NCBI GenBank assembly: GCA_949948715.1
Contig: CATLGW010000031.1
Location: 1-32,685, forward strand
Direction: 5' to 3'
Length of the DNA: 32,685 nucleotides
DNA from: an uncultured Lachnospiraceae bacterium
Lineage (GTDB): Bacteria; Bacillota; Clostridia; Lachnospirales; Lachnospiraceae
In this document: piece after piece, positions 15,973-24,771 of the stretch
How the letters are laid out: every line of letters begins with the position of its first letter
How positions within the stretch are numbered: the first letter of the stretch is position 1
Notes under the pieces: model-generated
The model's database searches: none
Told to the model about the DNA's origin: nothing
What the model saw: the letters and a program-made list of their open reading frames with translations, nothing else
Translations under genes and position numbers: made by a program

Positions 15973-17367
15973 ATGAGTGAAGACAAGAGCAGGGAGGTCT
16001 CCCGGCATCAGGGAAAAGGTCGGAGCAGTTTTTCCGGAAAAGTGGGATATGTCCTGGCTGTGGCAGGGTCGGCCGTGGGGCTGGGGAACATCTGGCGCTT
16101 CCCCTATCTGGCGGCGAAGTACGGGGGAGGTATTTTCCTTTTGGTCTATCTGATTCTGATGTTGACCTTCGGTTATGCTTTGATTGTGTCGGAGACCGCC
16201 CTGGGCCGTATGACAAAGAGGAGCCCGGTGGGGGCCTTTCAGGCCTTTGGAGGGGGCGCGCCTTTTAAGCTGGGAGGGTGGATCAACGCCGTGATCCCCA
16301 TGCTGATTGTCCCCTACTACAGTGTTATCGGAGGCTGGGTGACAAAATACCTGTTCGAGTATATGCGGGGGAGCACACAGGCACTGGCGGAGGAGGACTA
16401 CTTCTCAGGATTTATCGCGAACGGCTCAAGCGTCTGGTGGTTTTTGATCTTCAGCCTGGCGGTGACGGCGGTGCTTTTCGCGGGAGTGAAGCAGGGGGTG
16501 GAGCGGGTCTCCAAGGTAATGATGCCCCTCTTAGTCATTCTGGCTGTCTTTGTGGCGGTTTATTCCATGACCAGACCGGGCGCCTGGGAGGGAGTGAAAT
16601 ATTTTCTGATACCGAACCCTGAGAATTTCTCCTGGATGACCGTGGTGGCCGCCATGGGGCAGATGTTCTATTCCCTGTCCATCGCCATGGGTATCTTGTA
16701 CACCTACGGCTCCTATATAAAGAAGGATGTGGACATCGAAAAGTCCACCGCCCAGGTTGAGATCTTTGACACGGCCATCGCCATGCTGGCGGGGCTTATG
16801 ATTATTCCGGCCGTGTTTGCTTTTTCCGGAGGCGACCCGGATACGCTGAAGGCGGGGCCTTCCCTGATGTTTATCACCCTTCCCAAGGTGTTTGCCAGCA
16901 TGGGATTTGGAACCGGAGCGGGAATTATGTTCTTCCTGCTGGTGCTACTGGCAGCGCTGACCAGCGCCATCTCCCTGGCGGAATCCGGTGTATCCACCTT
17001 TGAGGATCAGTTTGGGTGGAGCAGACATAAGGCCACGGTGGTGATGGGTGCCATTATTGTGGCGTTCGGCGCTTTGTCCGCCCTGGGCTTCGGCGTCTTG
17101 GATTTCGTTTCTCTGTTCGGAATGACGATCCTGGACTTCTTTGACTTTTTGACAAACTCGGTGATGATGCCCGTGGCGGCTCTGGCTACCTGCTTTCTGG
17201 TTACCCGGGCGGCGGGTTTGGACAGGATTGCCGGGGAGGTTATGCAGTCCTCCGCCTTTAAGCGCAGGAGAATGTACAATCTGTTTATGAAATATCTGGC
17301 TCCGGTGTGCATTCTGATTATTTTGGTCAGCTCTATCGCCAATGTCCTGGGATTGATCTCCCTGTAA
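15973..17367 (+). CDS. Neurotransmitter:sodium symporter (NSS/SNF) family transporter
   Basis: A 464-residue Na+-coupled amino-acid or related-solute importer of the NSS/LeuT type, with about 11-12 membrane segments. Segment 1 carries the sodium/substrate motif GSAVGLGNIWRFPYLAAKYGGG, beginning near residue 30. The TM6 unwound-helix region (around FYSLSIAMG) and ALTSAISLAESGVSTFED near TM8-9 are also typical. The start is ATG 15973 (MSEDKSREVS), giving the usual short tail; an ATG at 15949 and the frame from 15841 would add 8 and 44 residues. The leader contains alternative hairpins and its own promoter. The substrate is unknown; tryptophan, tyrosine and branched-chain amino acids are known for bacterial members. 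Confidence 0.92.
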   Translation: MSEDKSREVSRHQGKGRSSFSGKVGYVLAVAGSAVGLGNIWRFPYLAAKYGGGIFLLVYLILMLTFGYALIVSETALGRMTKRSPVGAFQAFGGGAPFKLGGWINAVIPMLIVPYYSVIGGWVTKYLFEYMRGSTQALAEEDYFSGFIANGSSVWWFLIFSLAVTAVLFAGVKQGVERVSKVMMPLLVILAVFVAVYSMTRPGAWEGVKYFLIPNPENFSWMTVVAAMGQMFYSLSIAMGILYTYGSYIKKDVDIEKSTAQVEIFDTAIAMLAGLMIIPAVFAFSGGDPDTLKAGPSLMFITLPKVFASMGFGTGAGIMFFLLVLLAALTSAISLAESGVSTFEDQFGWSRHKATVVMGAIIVAFGALSALGFGVLDFVSLFGMTILDFFDFLTNSVMMPVAALATCFLVTRAAGLDRIAGEVMQSSAFKRRRMYNLFMKYLAPVCILIILVSSIANVLGLISL

Positions 17368-17406
17368 GCAGTGTAAGTTTGTCTCTGTAAGAGGCATAAG
17401 TTTTTC

Positions 17407-17450
17407 TTGACACGCCTCGTATTATTGTATACAATAATACGAGGCGTGTC
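17407..17450 (+). promoter_or_regulatory. Consensus promoter inside a 42-bp perfect palindrome
   Basis: TTGACA (17407-17412) and TACAAT (17430-17435) are 17 bases apart, and a perfect 42-base palindrome (17409-17450, centre 17429/17430, GTA|TAC) spans the whole core promoter. This is the likely operator of a dimeric repressor controlling the synthase at 17495. It might also terminate readthrough from the NSS gene, but the following T-tract is poor. No regulator gene is adjacent. Confidence 0.75.
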
Positions 17451-17494
17451 TATTTGAGATATCCCTGCCAGTCCAAACGTGAGGAGGAACAGTC

Positions 17495-18916
17495 ATGAGA
17501 GAGAACGAGACCTTTATGAACCGCCCTGTGACCATGAACGAGCACAACAATCTGCTTCAGATTGAGGAGCATATGTACATATTGAACGATGTGGAGAAGC
17601 CCAACGTCTTCCGCAATGTGTTTCCCTATTCGGAGGTGCCTAAGATTCCCTTTAACGACCGCATTGTGCCGCACAATATGCCCAAGGAGATCTGGATCAC
17701 CGATACCACCTTCCGGGACGGGCAGCAGTCCAGAGCGCCCTACACCACGGAACAGATCGTCACCATCTATGATTATCTGCACAGGCTGGGCGGCGACAAC
17801 GGCATGATCCGCGCCAGTGAATTCTTCCTCTACAGCAAAAAGGACAGGGATGCGGTATACAAATGTATGGAGCGGGGCTACCGGTTTCCGGAGGTTACCA
17901 GTTGGATTCGGGCAAGCAAGGAGGACTTCAAACTGGTGAAGGAGATCGGTATGAAGGAGACGGGGATTCTGGTGAGCTGCTCCGATTATCATATTTTCCT
18001 GAAGCTGAAAATGACCAGAAGACAGGCCATGGACCATTACATCAGCGTAATCAGGGACTGTCTGGAGGAAGGCATCAGCCCAAGATGCCATCTGGAGGAC
18101 ATTACCAGGGCGGATATCTACGGATATGTGGTACCCTTCTGTGTGGAGCTGATGAAGCTGATGGAGGAGTATCAGATTCCCATCAAGATCAGAGCCTGCG
18201 ATACCATGGGATACGGAGTGAATTACCCGGGGGCCGTGATTCCCAGAAGCGTACAGGGAATCATCTATGCCATCAACACCCATGCGGGAGTTCCCAGCGA
18301 GCTCATCGAGTGGCATGGGCACAATGATTTCTACAAGGCGGTAGCCAATTCCACCACTTCCTGGCTCTACGGCTGCTGCGGTGTGAACACCTCCTTATTT
18401 GGTATCGGCGAGCGGACGGGGAACACTCCCCTGGAGGCCATGGTGTTTGAATACGCCCAGTTAAAGGGCAGCTTAAACGGTATGGACACCACGGTGATCA
18501 CGGAGCTGGCGGAGTACTATGAGCGGGAGATCGGTTATCAGATTCCTCCCCGGACCCCTTTTGTGGGTAAAAATTTCAATGTGACCCGGGCGGGCATTCA
18601 CGCCGACGGTCTTCTGAAGAACGAGGAGATTTACAATATTTTTGATACGGAAAAGTTTTTGAACCGTCCGGTTTTGTGCGCAGTTTCCAACACCTCCGGC
18701 CTGGCGGGCATCGCCCACTGGATCAACACCTATTATAAGCTGAAGGGCGACAGGCAGGTGGACAAGGGAAGCGAACTGGTGAAAGCCGTAAAGACATGGG
18801 TGGATCAGGAGTACGAGGAGGGCCGGGTGACGGTACTCACGGACGACGAGCTGGTAGAGCGGATTGAGGAGGCCTGCAGAGAACTGAAGATGGAGCTGAG
18901 AGCAGGCGGGAGATAA
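17495..18916 (+). CDS. DRE-TIM metallolyase: 2-isopropylmalate / citrate (Re)-synthase-like
   Basis: A 473-residue acyl-CoA-dependent aldol-type synthase of the DRE-TIM family (LeuA, homocitrate synthase, citrate (Re)-synthase). DTTFRDGQQSRAP (about residues 70-82) is the divalent-metal and catalytic signature. WHGHNDFYKAVANS carries the two metal His, and NVTRAGIHADGL is the family's second signature. The LeuA C-terminal regulatory domain is absent, so leucine feedback is not expected, and Re-citrate synthase is the better alternative. GAGGAGG precedes ATG 17495. The gene has a palindromic promoter and a terminator, so it is probably transcribed alone. No leuBCD genes are near. The exact product is uncertain. 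Confidence 0.8.
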   Translation: MRENETFMNRPVTMNEHNNLLQIEEHMYILNDVEKPNVFRNVFPYSEVPKIPFNDRIVPHNMPKEIWITDTTFRDGQQSRAPYTTEQIVTIYDYLHRLGGDNGMIRASEFFLYSKKDRDAVYKCMERGYRFPEVTSWIRASKEDFKLVKEIGMKETGILVSCSDYHIFLKLKMTRRQAMDHYISVIRDCLEEGISPRCHLEDITRADIYGYVVPFCVELMKLMEEYQIPIKIRACDTMGYGVNYPGAVIPRSVQGIIYAINTHAGVPSELIEWHGHNDFYKAVANSTTSWLYGCCGVNTSLFGIGERTGNTPLEAMVFEYAQLKGSLNGMDTTVITELAEYYEREIGYQIPPRTPFVGKNFNVTRAGIHADGLLKNEEIYNIFDTEKFLNRPVLCAVSNTSGLAGIAHWINTYYKLKGDRQVDKGSELVKAVKTWVDQEYEEGRVTVLTDDELVERIEEACRELKMELRAGGR

Positions 18917-18927
18917 ACCTGTGGAAG

Positions 18928-18959
18928 AAAGGGGACTGTCAAGAGGCAGCCCCCTTTTT
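18928..18959 (+). terminator. Terminator after the DRE-TIM synthase gene
   Basis: An 11-bp stem (18928-18938 with 18947-18957) has one A-C mismatch and an 8-base loop, and runs into TTTTT (18955-18959). It ends the synthase transcript; the GNAT gene converges from the right. Confidence 0.85.
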
Positions 18960-18981
18960 GTTCAGAGGAAAGGAAACGGAC

Positions 18982-19512
18982 CTACAGAGGGCATTCCAAC
19001 TGGCAGTCGTAGGGTTCCGCCGCCACATGGCCCTGATGGTACAGCTTGGCCTCTTCACATCCCATAGCCCGGTAAAAGGCCTGGCTCTCCACCGCGGAGT
19101 GGGCGGATATATACAGCTTTTTACCGCCGTTTTCCCTGGCCCAACTCTGCGCCGCGCAAAAGAGCGCTCTGCCGATTCCGCGGCCCCGCATATCCTGTGA
19201 CACATGAATGCTGGAGAGATCAAGATATCTGTGCTCCCCGCCGAAGAGGCCGGGTTCCACAGAGACAAAGCCCTTCAGGCACCCGTCCGTGAAAGCGCCG
19301 TACACGAAGCCGCCGGATCGGAGGGTATTTTTCAGGCAGTCCAACAGCAGGGCATAGTCCGCCTCGGACCAGTCGTCCACGAAGGGGTCGCTTTTGACGG
19401 TCCAGGCGCCTTTTTCCCGCCGCCAGCAGTCGGTGACGATCTGTCGGCGTATGAAATTTTGAAACAGCTCTCGGCTTAGTTCCTGTGAGCTTATTTTTCT
19501 GTATTGCACCAT
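18982..19512 (-). CDS. GNAT-family N-acetyltransferase
   Basis: A 176-residue acetyl-CoA-dependent acetyltransferase fold. The acetyl-CoA pyrophosphate-binding motif A is IHVSQDMRGRGIGRALF (about residues 104-120), with R-G-R-G-I-G as the P-loop. Strand LYISAHSAVESQAFYRAMGCEE (about 135-156) is motif B with the family's Tyr. The N-terminal region (DPFVDDWSEADYALLLDCL) would define the acceptor and does not point to a known substrate. GGAGGA lies seven bases upstream of the ATG. It is leftward and isolated, ending beside the terminator of the synthase. Antibiotic, amine or peptide acceptor are all possible. Confidence 0.85.
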   Translation of the reverse strand: MVQYRKISSQELSRELFQNFIRRQIVTDCWRREKGAWTVKSDPFVDDWSEADYALLLDCLKNTLRSGGFVYGAFTDGCLKGFVSVEPGLFGGEHRYLDLSSIHVSQDMRGRGIGRALFCAAQSWARENGGKKLYISAHSAVESQAFYRAMGCEEAKLYHQGHVAAEPYDCQLECPL

Positions 19513-20042
19513 GTTAAATTCCTCCGTAACTGTCTGTAATATGTTTCGGAATGATACGAATGTCCTTCCTCGGCAAAAGTATATCAGATAAGAGTGCGAA
19601 TAGCCAGAAATCTATCCTGTCTTTTTCCTTCGCAGTCATAAACTGCCGATGATTTTGGCGGTTTCATCCTGTTCCCCTTTGATTTCTTCGGTATTTCCGT
19701 TGTCCTGTATAACTCCTTCCATTGCCTTCTCCTTGCTATCCATACTTTCTTTTGCCACACACTCCGGAACATGGTTTGTGCTTATGGCTATGTCCTTCTC
19801 TGTAAACTTCTCAAAAAACTCATGGTATTCACTCCTTCCACTGCATTCTCTGTTAACTCTGGGATTCCCTTTCGCCGATTCCGTCATAATATCTCAATGC
19901 CCTGATAGGTATTCTGGCATGGCAGCATACCAAAAAACAGAAATATTCACAAACAGGTATAAAAAATGCGCGAATTATGTCCCACAATGGGTATATGGGG
20001 AATGAAGTGAAATGCTGCTTTATACAAAGGAGGCAAATATTT
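19513..20042. other. Gene-poor stretch with a doubtful 83-residue ORF
   Basis: This 530-base stretch lies between the divergently transcribed GNAT and XRE genes. The only frame worth mention is 19636-19887 on the minus strand, a very hydrophilic 83-residue peptide (starting MTESAKGN, with EYHEFFEKFTEKDI inside). It has no clear ribosome binding site and no known family, and the opposite strand is also open, so it may be chance. A strong AAAGGAGG precedes the XRE start at 20043. I see no repeat, tRNA or terminator here. Confidence 0.3.
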
Positions 20043-20729
20043 ATGGAAACAAGTTATCTTTGTGCGCTGAGGAGATTAAAGGAGGAGAGGAAGCGTCTGA
20101 AGCTGACCCAACTGGTGCTTGGCGGCAAAATACATATATCCCAGGGTCACTATTCAAAGGTGGAATCAGGAGGGAAACGATTCACCCATGGGGAATTGAA
20201 GGGGCTTCTGGAAGCGGGAATTGACCTGCACTATGTCTACCGGGGCGAAAGGCTTAGACATCCGGAATATCTCGACTTTTTCATCCGCCGCGGCAAGCGG
20301 CAGGCTCAGTGTCTGGCGGAAGCCTCTTTGTCCATGATCGAACATTATATGTCAATGCGGCAGGTGGAGAATGGGGAGCTTCTTCAGTACAGGATCAACA
20401 ACATGAAATGTGTCTTTAACAAAAATAAGCAGGAAGACAGTTGTTATTTTCAGCTTCGAAGGTTCAGGGAGTATTCCCAGAAGTATATGGCGCTGATACT
20501 GGGGTTGGATGTGAAGAAATACGCTTCCATGGAAAAATGCAGGAATTTTGGCGACAGTGAGGTGCTTCAGCGGATGTGTGACAATTTTCAGGTGTCCCCG
20601 CTGCTGTTTCTGGATGATGAAAACGGTATGTTTTGGGAGGTCTGCAGTCTTATAGAGGGATTGGGGGAAGAGGGAGGGCGGACGCTGTTTTCCTGTCTGC
20701 AGACGATCAGCAGGGAATTGAAGGTGTAA
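20043..20729 (+). CDS. XRE-family helix-turn-helix regulator with long C-terminal domain
   Basis: A 228-residue protein with an N-terminal Cro/C1-type HTH. ALRRLKEERKRLKLTQLVLGGKIHISQGHYSKVESG (about residues 7-42) has helices 1-3, and GELKGLLEAGID the later helices. From about residue 75 the sequence is helical, with RRGKRQAQCLAEASLSMIEHYM followed by a region of unknown family, perhaps a sensor or dimer domain. The start is ATG 20043, because AAAGGAGG lies at a good distance and the upstream extension is not HTH-like. A chemoreceptor follows after 122 bases on the same strand with its own GGAGGG site, so the regulator may control it. That pairing is inference. Confidence 0.75.
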   Translation: METSYLCALRRLKEERKRLKLTQLVLGGKIHISQGHYSKVESGGKRFTHGELKGLLEAGIDLHYVYRGERLRHPEYLDFFIRRGKRQAQCLAEASLSMIEHYMSMRQVENGELLQYRINNMKCVFNKNKQEDSCYFQLRRFREYSQKYMALILGLDVKKYASMEKCRNFGDSEVLQRMCDNFQVSPLLFLDDENGMFWEVCSLIEGLGEEGGRTLFSCLQTISRELKV

Positions 20730-20851
20730 CGGATATGCAAGTATTTTGCCCAAAATATCTGGACATTTGTCCGAAAAATTGTTAAAATTAGACAAAGAGA
20801 TAAAACATTTTTGGAACAATCAGGACAGGATTAAATTATGGAGGGCAGAAC

Positions 20852-22555
20852 ATGGGGACATTGAACAGGGCGGACACCGGCACACTTGGTCAGAACAGTC
20901 AGGAGCTGCATTTGAGAAGGATTGTGAAAAGGACCATCACGGCATTGATTGTGGGGGGCGTGCTGCTGGCTGCGTCCATAATCATAAATTTTTGCGTCAT
21001 ACTGGTGGAGGAGGAGCGGCTGGAAACCGCTCAGTTCCTGAATCAGTATCGTCTGGGCTCCAAGGCCCTTACCTATGCCGTGCAGGCATACTCGGTCACA
21101 GGCAGTGAAACTTATTACAACGACTACATGAGGGAGCTGCAGGAAGACAAAAACAGAGATACGGCGTGGGAGGGGCTTAAAAAGAACGACATCACCGGCG
21201 AGGAGTGGCGGGAGATGGAGCGCATTGCGGAGCTGTCAGACGGTCTGGTGCCCCTGGAGGAGGAAGCCATGAGGGCGGTGGCTGCCGGAAACAGCGAGCA
21301 GGCAATTTCCTTTGTGTTCGGTGAGGAGTATGAGAAGGACATCGCGGTGATTAATTCTCAGACGGATACTGCCATCAATCGGATTCAGGACAGGCTGGAC
21401 GGGAAGAAAAATATTCTGATCGTTGTGCAGATAACGGTGGAGCTGATGTTTCTGCTGTCGTTCTTATATGTAATGCGCCAGATTATCGCCTCTATCAGGT
21501 TTTCAAGGGAGGAGCTTTTGACGCCGATCAAAAAGGTATCTGACCAGATGGTCGCTCTGTCGGCGGGAGATTTCCACGAGCCCTTCGACATGAAGGAGGA
21601 CGACAGCGAGGTGGGCAGAATGGTTGCGGCCATTTTGTTTATGAAGGACAATCTGGTCAAAATTATCAGAGAGATCACGGCTGTACTGGAACAGATGGGA
21701 GACGGAAAGTACAATATTGTTCTGGAGCAGAATTATGTGGGGGAGTTTTCCGTTATCAGGGATTCCTTCTATAAAATCAGCCGGGAGATCAGCGATACTC
21801 TGCGGAATCTCCGAGGGATGTCGGAGCAGATTAAGAGCGGTTCCTTACAGCTTGCGGAGGCAGCCTCTAATCTGGCCGAATCCAGCACCGTACAGGCCAC
21901 TACCGTGTCGGATCTCACCGCTCTGACGGAGAATCTGTATGCGGACATGGAGAAAAACTCCAATGACGCCAGGGCTTGTGTGGAGATCGCTTCCCAGGCA
22001 GGGCGGTCGCTGGCTGTGGGTAACGAAAAGATGTCCGAGCTGAAGGAGGCAATCGATGAGATAAAGAAGTGTTCGGAAGAAATTAACGCCATTATCGGCT
22101 CTATCGAGGATATTGCCACTCAGACAAATCTGCTCTCCCTGAACGCCGCCATAGAGGCTGCCCGGGCGGGAGAGGCGGGCAAGGGATTTGCGGTGGTGGC
22201 GGAGCAGGTGAAGAAGCTGGCCGAGGAATCCGCAAAATCCGCCCAGGAGACCACCCTCCTGATTGAGACTACCGTGGCGGCGGTGGAGAAGGGAAATCTG
22301 ATCGCGGATCAGACGGCCGAGAATATGAATGAGGTGATGGGAGGCGCGAAGCTTGCCACCGAGAAGATGTCTCAAATTTCCGATCTGCTGGTTCAGAATG
22401 TGCAGTATATGAAGAAGATTGACAACGATCTGGGCAACATTTCGGGCGCGGTTGACGACAATGCAGCCACTTCCCAGGAGACGGCTGCAATCAGCCAGGA
22501 GCAGAGCGAGCAGGTGGAGCGGATGGTAGATGTGATGGACAAATTTGTGATATGA
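20852..22555 (+). CDS. Methyl-accepting chemotaxis protein (classic two-TM receptor)
   Basis: A 567-residue chemoreceptor. TM1 is at about residues 29-50. An extracellular helical sensor of about 130 residues (51-185, with [15 protein letters not shown] resembling a four-helix-bundle ligand domain) follows, then TM2 at about 187-208. A HAMP domain follows ([20 protein letters not shown]). The cytoplasmic coiled coil has the conserved tip [20 protein letters not shown] and [13 protein letters not shown]. The C-terminus has no CheB/CheR pentapeptide, usual in Firmicutes. GGAGGG precedes ATG 20852. Together with the receptor at 7017 this implies a motile, chemotactic host, though no cheA or flagellar gene is in the window. 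Confidence 0.93.
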   Translation: MGTLNRADTGTLGQNSQELHLRRIVKRTITALIVGGVLLAASIIINFCVILVEEERLETAQFLNQYRLGSKALTYAVQAYSVTGSETYYNDYMRELQEDKNRDTAWEGLKKNDITGEEWREMERIAELSDGLVPLEEEAMRAVAAGNSEQAISFVFGEEYEKDIAVINSQTDTAINRIQDRLDGKKNILIVVQITVELMFLLSFLYVMRQIIASIRFSREELLTPIKKVSDQMVALSAGDFHEPFDMKEDDSEVGRMVAAILFMKDNLVKIIREITAVLEQMGDGKYNIVLEQNYVGEFSVIRDSFYKISREISDTLRNLRGMSEQIKSGSLQLAEAASNLAESSTVQATTVSDLTALTENLYADMEKNSNDARACVEIASQAGRSLAVGNEKMSELKEAIDEIKKCSEEINAIIGSIEDIATQTNLLSLNAAIEAARAGEAGKGFAVVAEQVKKLAEESAKSAQETTLLIETTVAAVEKGNLIADQTAENMNEVMGGAKLATEKMSQISDLLVQNVQYMKKIDNDLGNISGAVDDNAATSQETAAISQEQSEQVERMVDVMDKFVI

Positions 22556-22679
22556 TTTTGGCCGATGCCCCGCAGCCTGAAATACCTTTTTTGACTGTGG
22601 GAGCCGTCCGCCCGGCAGAAGCGTTCCATCTTGTAAACATTCCACCCTCTCATTGGAGCAACAAAAACACATGAAGCGG

Positions 22680-22735
22680 TTGACAAAGGTATGAAATCGT
22701 ACTATATTTAAAAGTACGATTTCATACCTTTTTTT
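22680..22735 (+). promoter_or_regulatory. MarR-MATE promoter embedded in a 19-bp inverted repeat
   Basis: TTGACA (22680-22685) and TATATT (22703-22708) are 17 bases apart. A perfect 19-base inverted repeat (22685-22703 and 22713-22731, 9-base loop) straddles them, as expected for a MarR autorepressor. The right arm ends in seven Ts (22729-22735), so for the upstream chemoreceptor gene the same sequence can form a strong terminator. Confidence 0.8.
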
Positions 22736-22794
22736 CTCCAAGAGGAAGAAAGGATAATTTGTCGGTGAACGAAGCGAAAGGAAGGTACAATGAC

Positions 22795-23247
22795 ATGAAA
22801 AATTCTATATCCGGAGACAGGAAGCGTTATAACTATTTGTCCGGCGAGATCAATGCCGTGTACCATGAGATGTCCTTGAAACTGGGGCTCTCCGACAGTG
22901 CAATGATTGTTCTGTACACAATCTGTGACAGCAAAGACCACTGCCCCCTTCAGGACATTTGCCGAAGATCAGGGCTCAGCAAGCAGACCGTTAATTCGGC
23001 TATCCGCAAGCTGGAGGGGAAGAATATTGTGTATCTGGAAGCTTCGGATGCGAAGAGCAAAAATGTCTGCCTGACCCGGAACGGGAAAGAGCTGGCGGAA
23101 AAGACAGCCATACGGATTATTGAAGCTGAAAATGATATTTTTGCGGCCTGGCCGGAGGAGGATGTTGAGCGTTACCTGGAGCTGACAGAGCGCTTTCTGT
23201 TGGATTTGAGGGAGAAAGCGAAAATTCTTTCGTTTAGACAGGTTTGA
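22795..23247 (+). CDS. MarR-family transcriptional regulator
   Basis: A 150-residue winged-helix regulator. The HTH is QDICRRSGLSKQTVNSAIRKLEGKNIVYL (about 56-84), preceded by helices of the dimer domain and followed by the wing with DAKSKNVCLTRNGKEL. The last helices complete the dimer interface. The start is ATG 22795 (MKNSISG) with AAGGAAGG upstream; an in-frame TTG at 22759 with AAAGGA is a possible longer start. The MATE transporter follows after 51 bases. The promoter contains a large inverted repeat, so the pair looks like a MarR-repressed efflux operon induced by the exported drug. Confidence 0.9.
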   Translation: MKNSISGDRKRYNYLSGEINAVYHEMSLKLGLSDSAMIVLYTICDSKDHCPLQDICRRSGLSKQTVNSAIRKLEGKNIVYLEASDAKSKNVCLTRNGKELAEKTAIRIIEAENDIFAAWPEEDVERYLELTERFLLDLREKAKILSFRQV

Positions 23248-23298
23248 TTTTGAGAATAAAATAATACAGGTTATTGATAGAAAGGCGATAAGTATTCC

Positions 23299-24636
23299 AT
23301 GAAACATACACAGATTCAATTATCCGATCATTTCAGCTATAAAAAGCTGCTGCAGTTTACCCTTCCATCTATTGTCATGCTGGTCTTCACCTCTGTCTAT
23401 GGGGTGGTGGACGGTTTTTTTGTGTCTAACTACGTGGGGAAGACCCCTTTTACCGCAGTAAATTTCATTTATCCCTTTTTGATGATCCTGGGTTCTTTGG
23501 GGTTTATGTTCGGAACCGGAGGAGGGGCTCTGATCGCCAAAACCATGGGGGAGGGTAAATCGGAAAAAGCCAACAGCCTTTTTTCTCTGATTATTTACAT
23601 TTCCGTTGCCTGCGGTGTGGTACTGGCAGTTCTGGGAATGATTCTGATTCGTCCCATTGCGGCGGCGTTGGGGGCGGAGGGGCAGCTTCTGGAAAATAGC
23701 GTGCGCTATGGGCGTATTATATTGCTGGCGATTCCGGCATACATACTGCAGTTTGAATTTCAATGTCTGTTTGCCACGGCAGAGAAGCCTGGGCTGGGCC
23801 TGTATGTGACTGTTGCGGCAGGGCTTGCCAACATGGTGCTGGACGCGTTGTTTGTGGCGGTACTTCGCTGGGGGCTGGAGGGGGCTGCCGCTGCCACGGC
23901 CATCAGTCAATGCGTGGGCGGCGTGACGCCGTTACTTTATTTTGCCCGCCCCAACGGCAGCAGGCTGCGGCTCGGCAGGACGCACTTTGACGGCAATGCC
24001 CTGGGAAAGGTATGTATGAACGGCTCCTCGGAGCTGATGAGCAATATTTCCATGTCGGTGGTCAGTATGCTCTATAACGGTCAGCTTTTGAAATATGCGG
24101 GGGAGGACGGCGTTGCCGCATACGGGGTTTTAATGTATGTGAGCCTGGTGTTTCAGGCCATTTATATCGGTTATTCCGTGGGAACCGCTCCGGTGATCGG
24201 CTATCATTACGGAGCGGGGAACAAGGGAGAGCTTAAGGGGCTTTTGAGGAAGGGCCTGGTTTTGACAGGAATTTTTGCCGTTGTGATGTTTGGCACGTCC
24301 TATCTGCTGGCAAGACCGCTTTCCCTTGTCTTTGTGGGATATGACGAGGGGCTTTTGGCGCTCACGGTCCGGGCCTTTCGCTTTTTCTCCTTCTCTTTTT
24401 TCTTTTCGGGCTATGCCATTTTCGGCTCCTCCTTTTTTACGGCGCTGAACGACGGCCTGGTATCCGCGGCAATTTCTTTTTTGAGAACCTTGGTGTTTCA
24501 GGTGGCGGCGGTGCTTATCCTTCCCCTGTTTCTCAATGTGGACGGCATCTGGCTGTCCATCGTTGCGGCGGAGCTGCTGGCGGTGGCTGTGACAGCGGTC
24601 TTTTTGGCGGTGAAGCAGAAGAAATATCAATATTAG
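23299..24636 (+). CDS. MATE-family multidrug efflux protein (MepA-like)
   Basis: A 445-residue integral membrane antiporter with twelve membrane segments. The N-terminal half has the MepA-type features MLVFTSVYGVVDGFFVSNYVG (TM1, about 28-48) and FMFGTGGGALIAKTMGEGKSEKA (about 67-90), and the second half repeats the pattern (GTAPVIGYHYGAGNKGELK). It should use a Na+ or H+ gradient to export cationic compounds. The MarR regulator is just upstream, which supports drug-responsive export. The ribosome binding site is weak: an AAAGG lies some 12 bases upstream. Unlike the transporter at 1191, composition and similarity are typical of this family. Confidence 0.9.
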   Translation: MKHTQIQLSDHFSYKKLLQFTLPSIVMLVFTSVYGVVDGFFVSNYVGKTPFTAVNFIYPFLMILGSLGFMFGTGGGALIAKTMGEGKSEKANSLFSLIIYISVACGVVLAVLGMILIRPIAAALGAEGQLLENSVRYGRIILLAIPAYILQFEFQCLFATAEKPGLGLYVTVAAGLANMVLDALFVAVLRWGLEGAAAATAISQCVGGVTPLLYFARPNGSRLRLGRTHFDGNALGKVCMNGSSELMSNISMSVVSMLYNGQLLKYAGEDGVAAYGVLMYVSLVFQAIYIGYSVGTAPVIGYHYGAGNKGELKGLLRKGLVLTGIFAVVMFGTSYLLARPLSLVFVGYDEGLLALTVRAFRFFSFSFFFSGYAIFGSSFFTALNDGLVSAAISFLRTLVFQVAAVLILPLFLNVDGIWLSIVAAELLAVAVTAVFLAVKQKKYQY

Positions 24637-24726
24637 TATAGAGACCGCATGTTATTTATATAACGGCGCCCCAAAAGATTACCATATCCAGAAGCATGCG
24701 GAGGGGATTGTCACAAAGTAATTCAT

Positions 24727-24756
24727 ATTATTTAATGCAGGTAGCCTGCAAATAAT
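24727..24756 (+). promoter_or_regulatory. Bulged hairpin directly upstream of the immunity-gene ribosome site
   Basis: ATTATTT (24727-24733), an AAT bulge and GCAGG (24737-24741) pair with CCTGC (24745-24749) and AAATAAT (24750-24756) around a TAG loop. AGGAGG follows four bases later, so the stem could gate translation of the gene at 24772. Confidence 0.45.
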
Positions 24757-24771
24757 TTAGGAGGTGGTCCT

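Noticed and set aside
17409..17450. Palindrome as a plain terminator of the NSS gene
   Set aside because: No T-tract follows and the palindrome contains a consensus promoter for the next gene; the operator reading is better, though termination could be secondary.
17495..18916. Naming the synthase leuA
   Set aside because: The C-terminal leucine-binding regulatory domain is missing and no leuBCD genes are near, so Re-citrate synthase cannot be excluded.
15811..20772. Shared operator between TTGTCGGACAA (15811) and GGACATTTGTCC (20761)
   Set aside because: They share only GGACA/TGTCC half-words in opposite arrangement, which is too little to claim a regulon.
21845..22741. 298-residue minus-strand open frame
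   Set aside because: Antisense of the chemoreceptor's repetitive coiled coil; composition is Leu/His-rich without domains.
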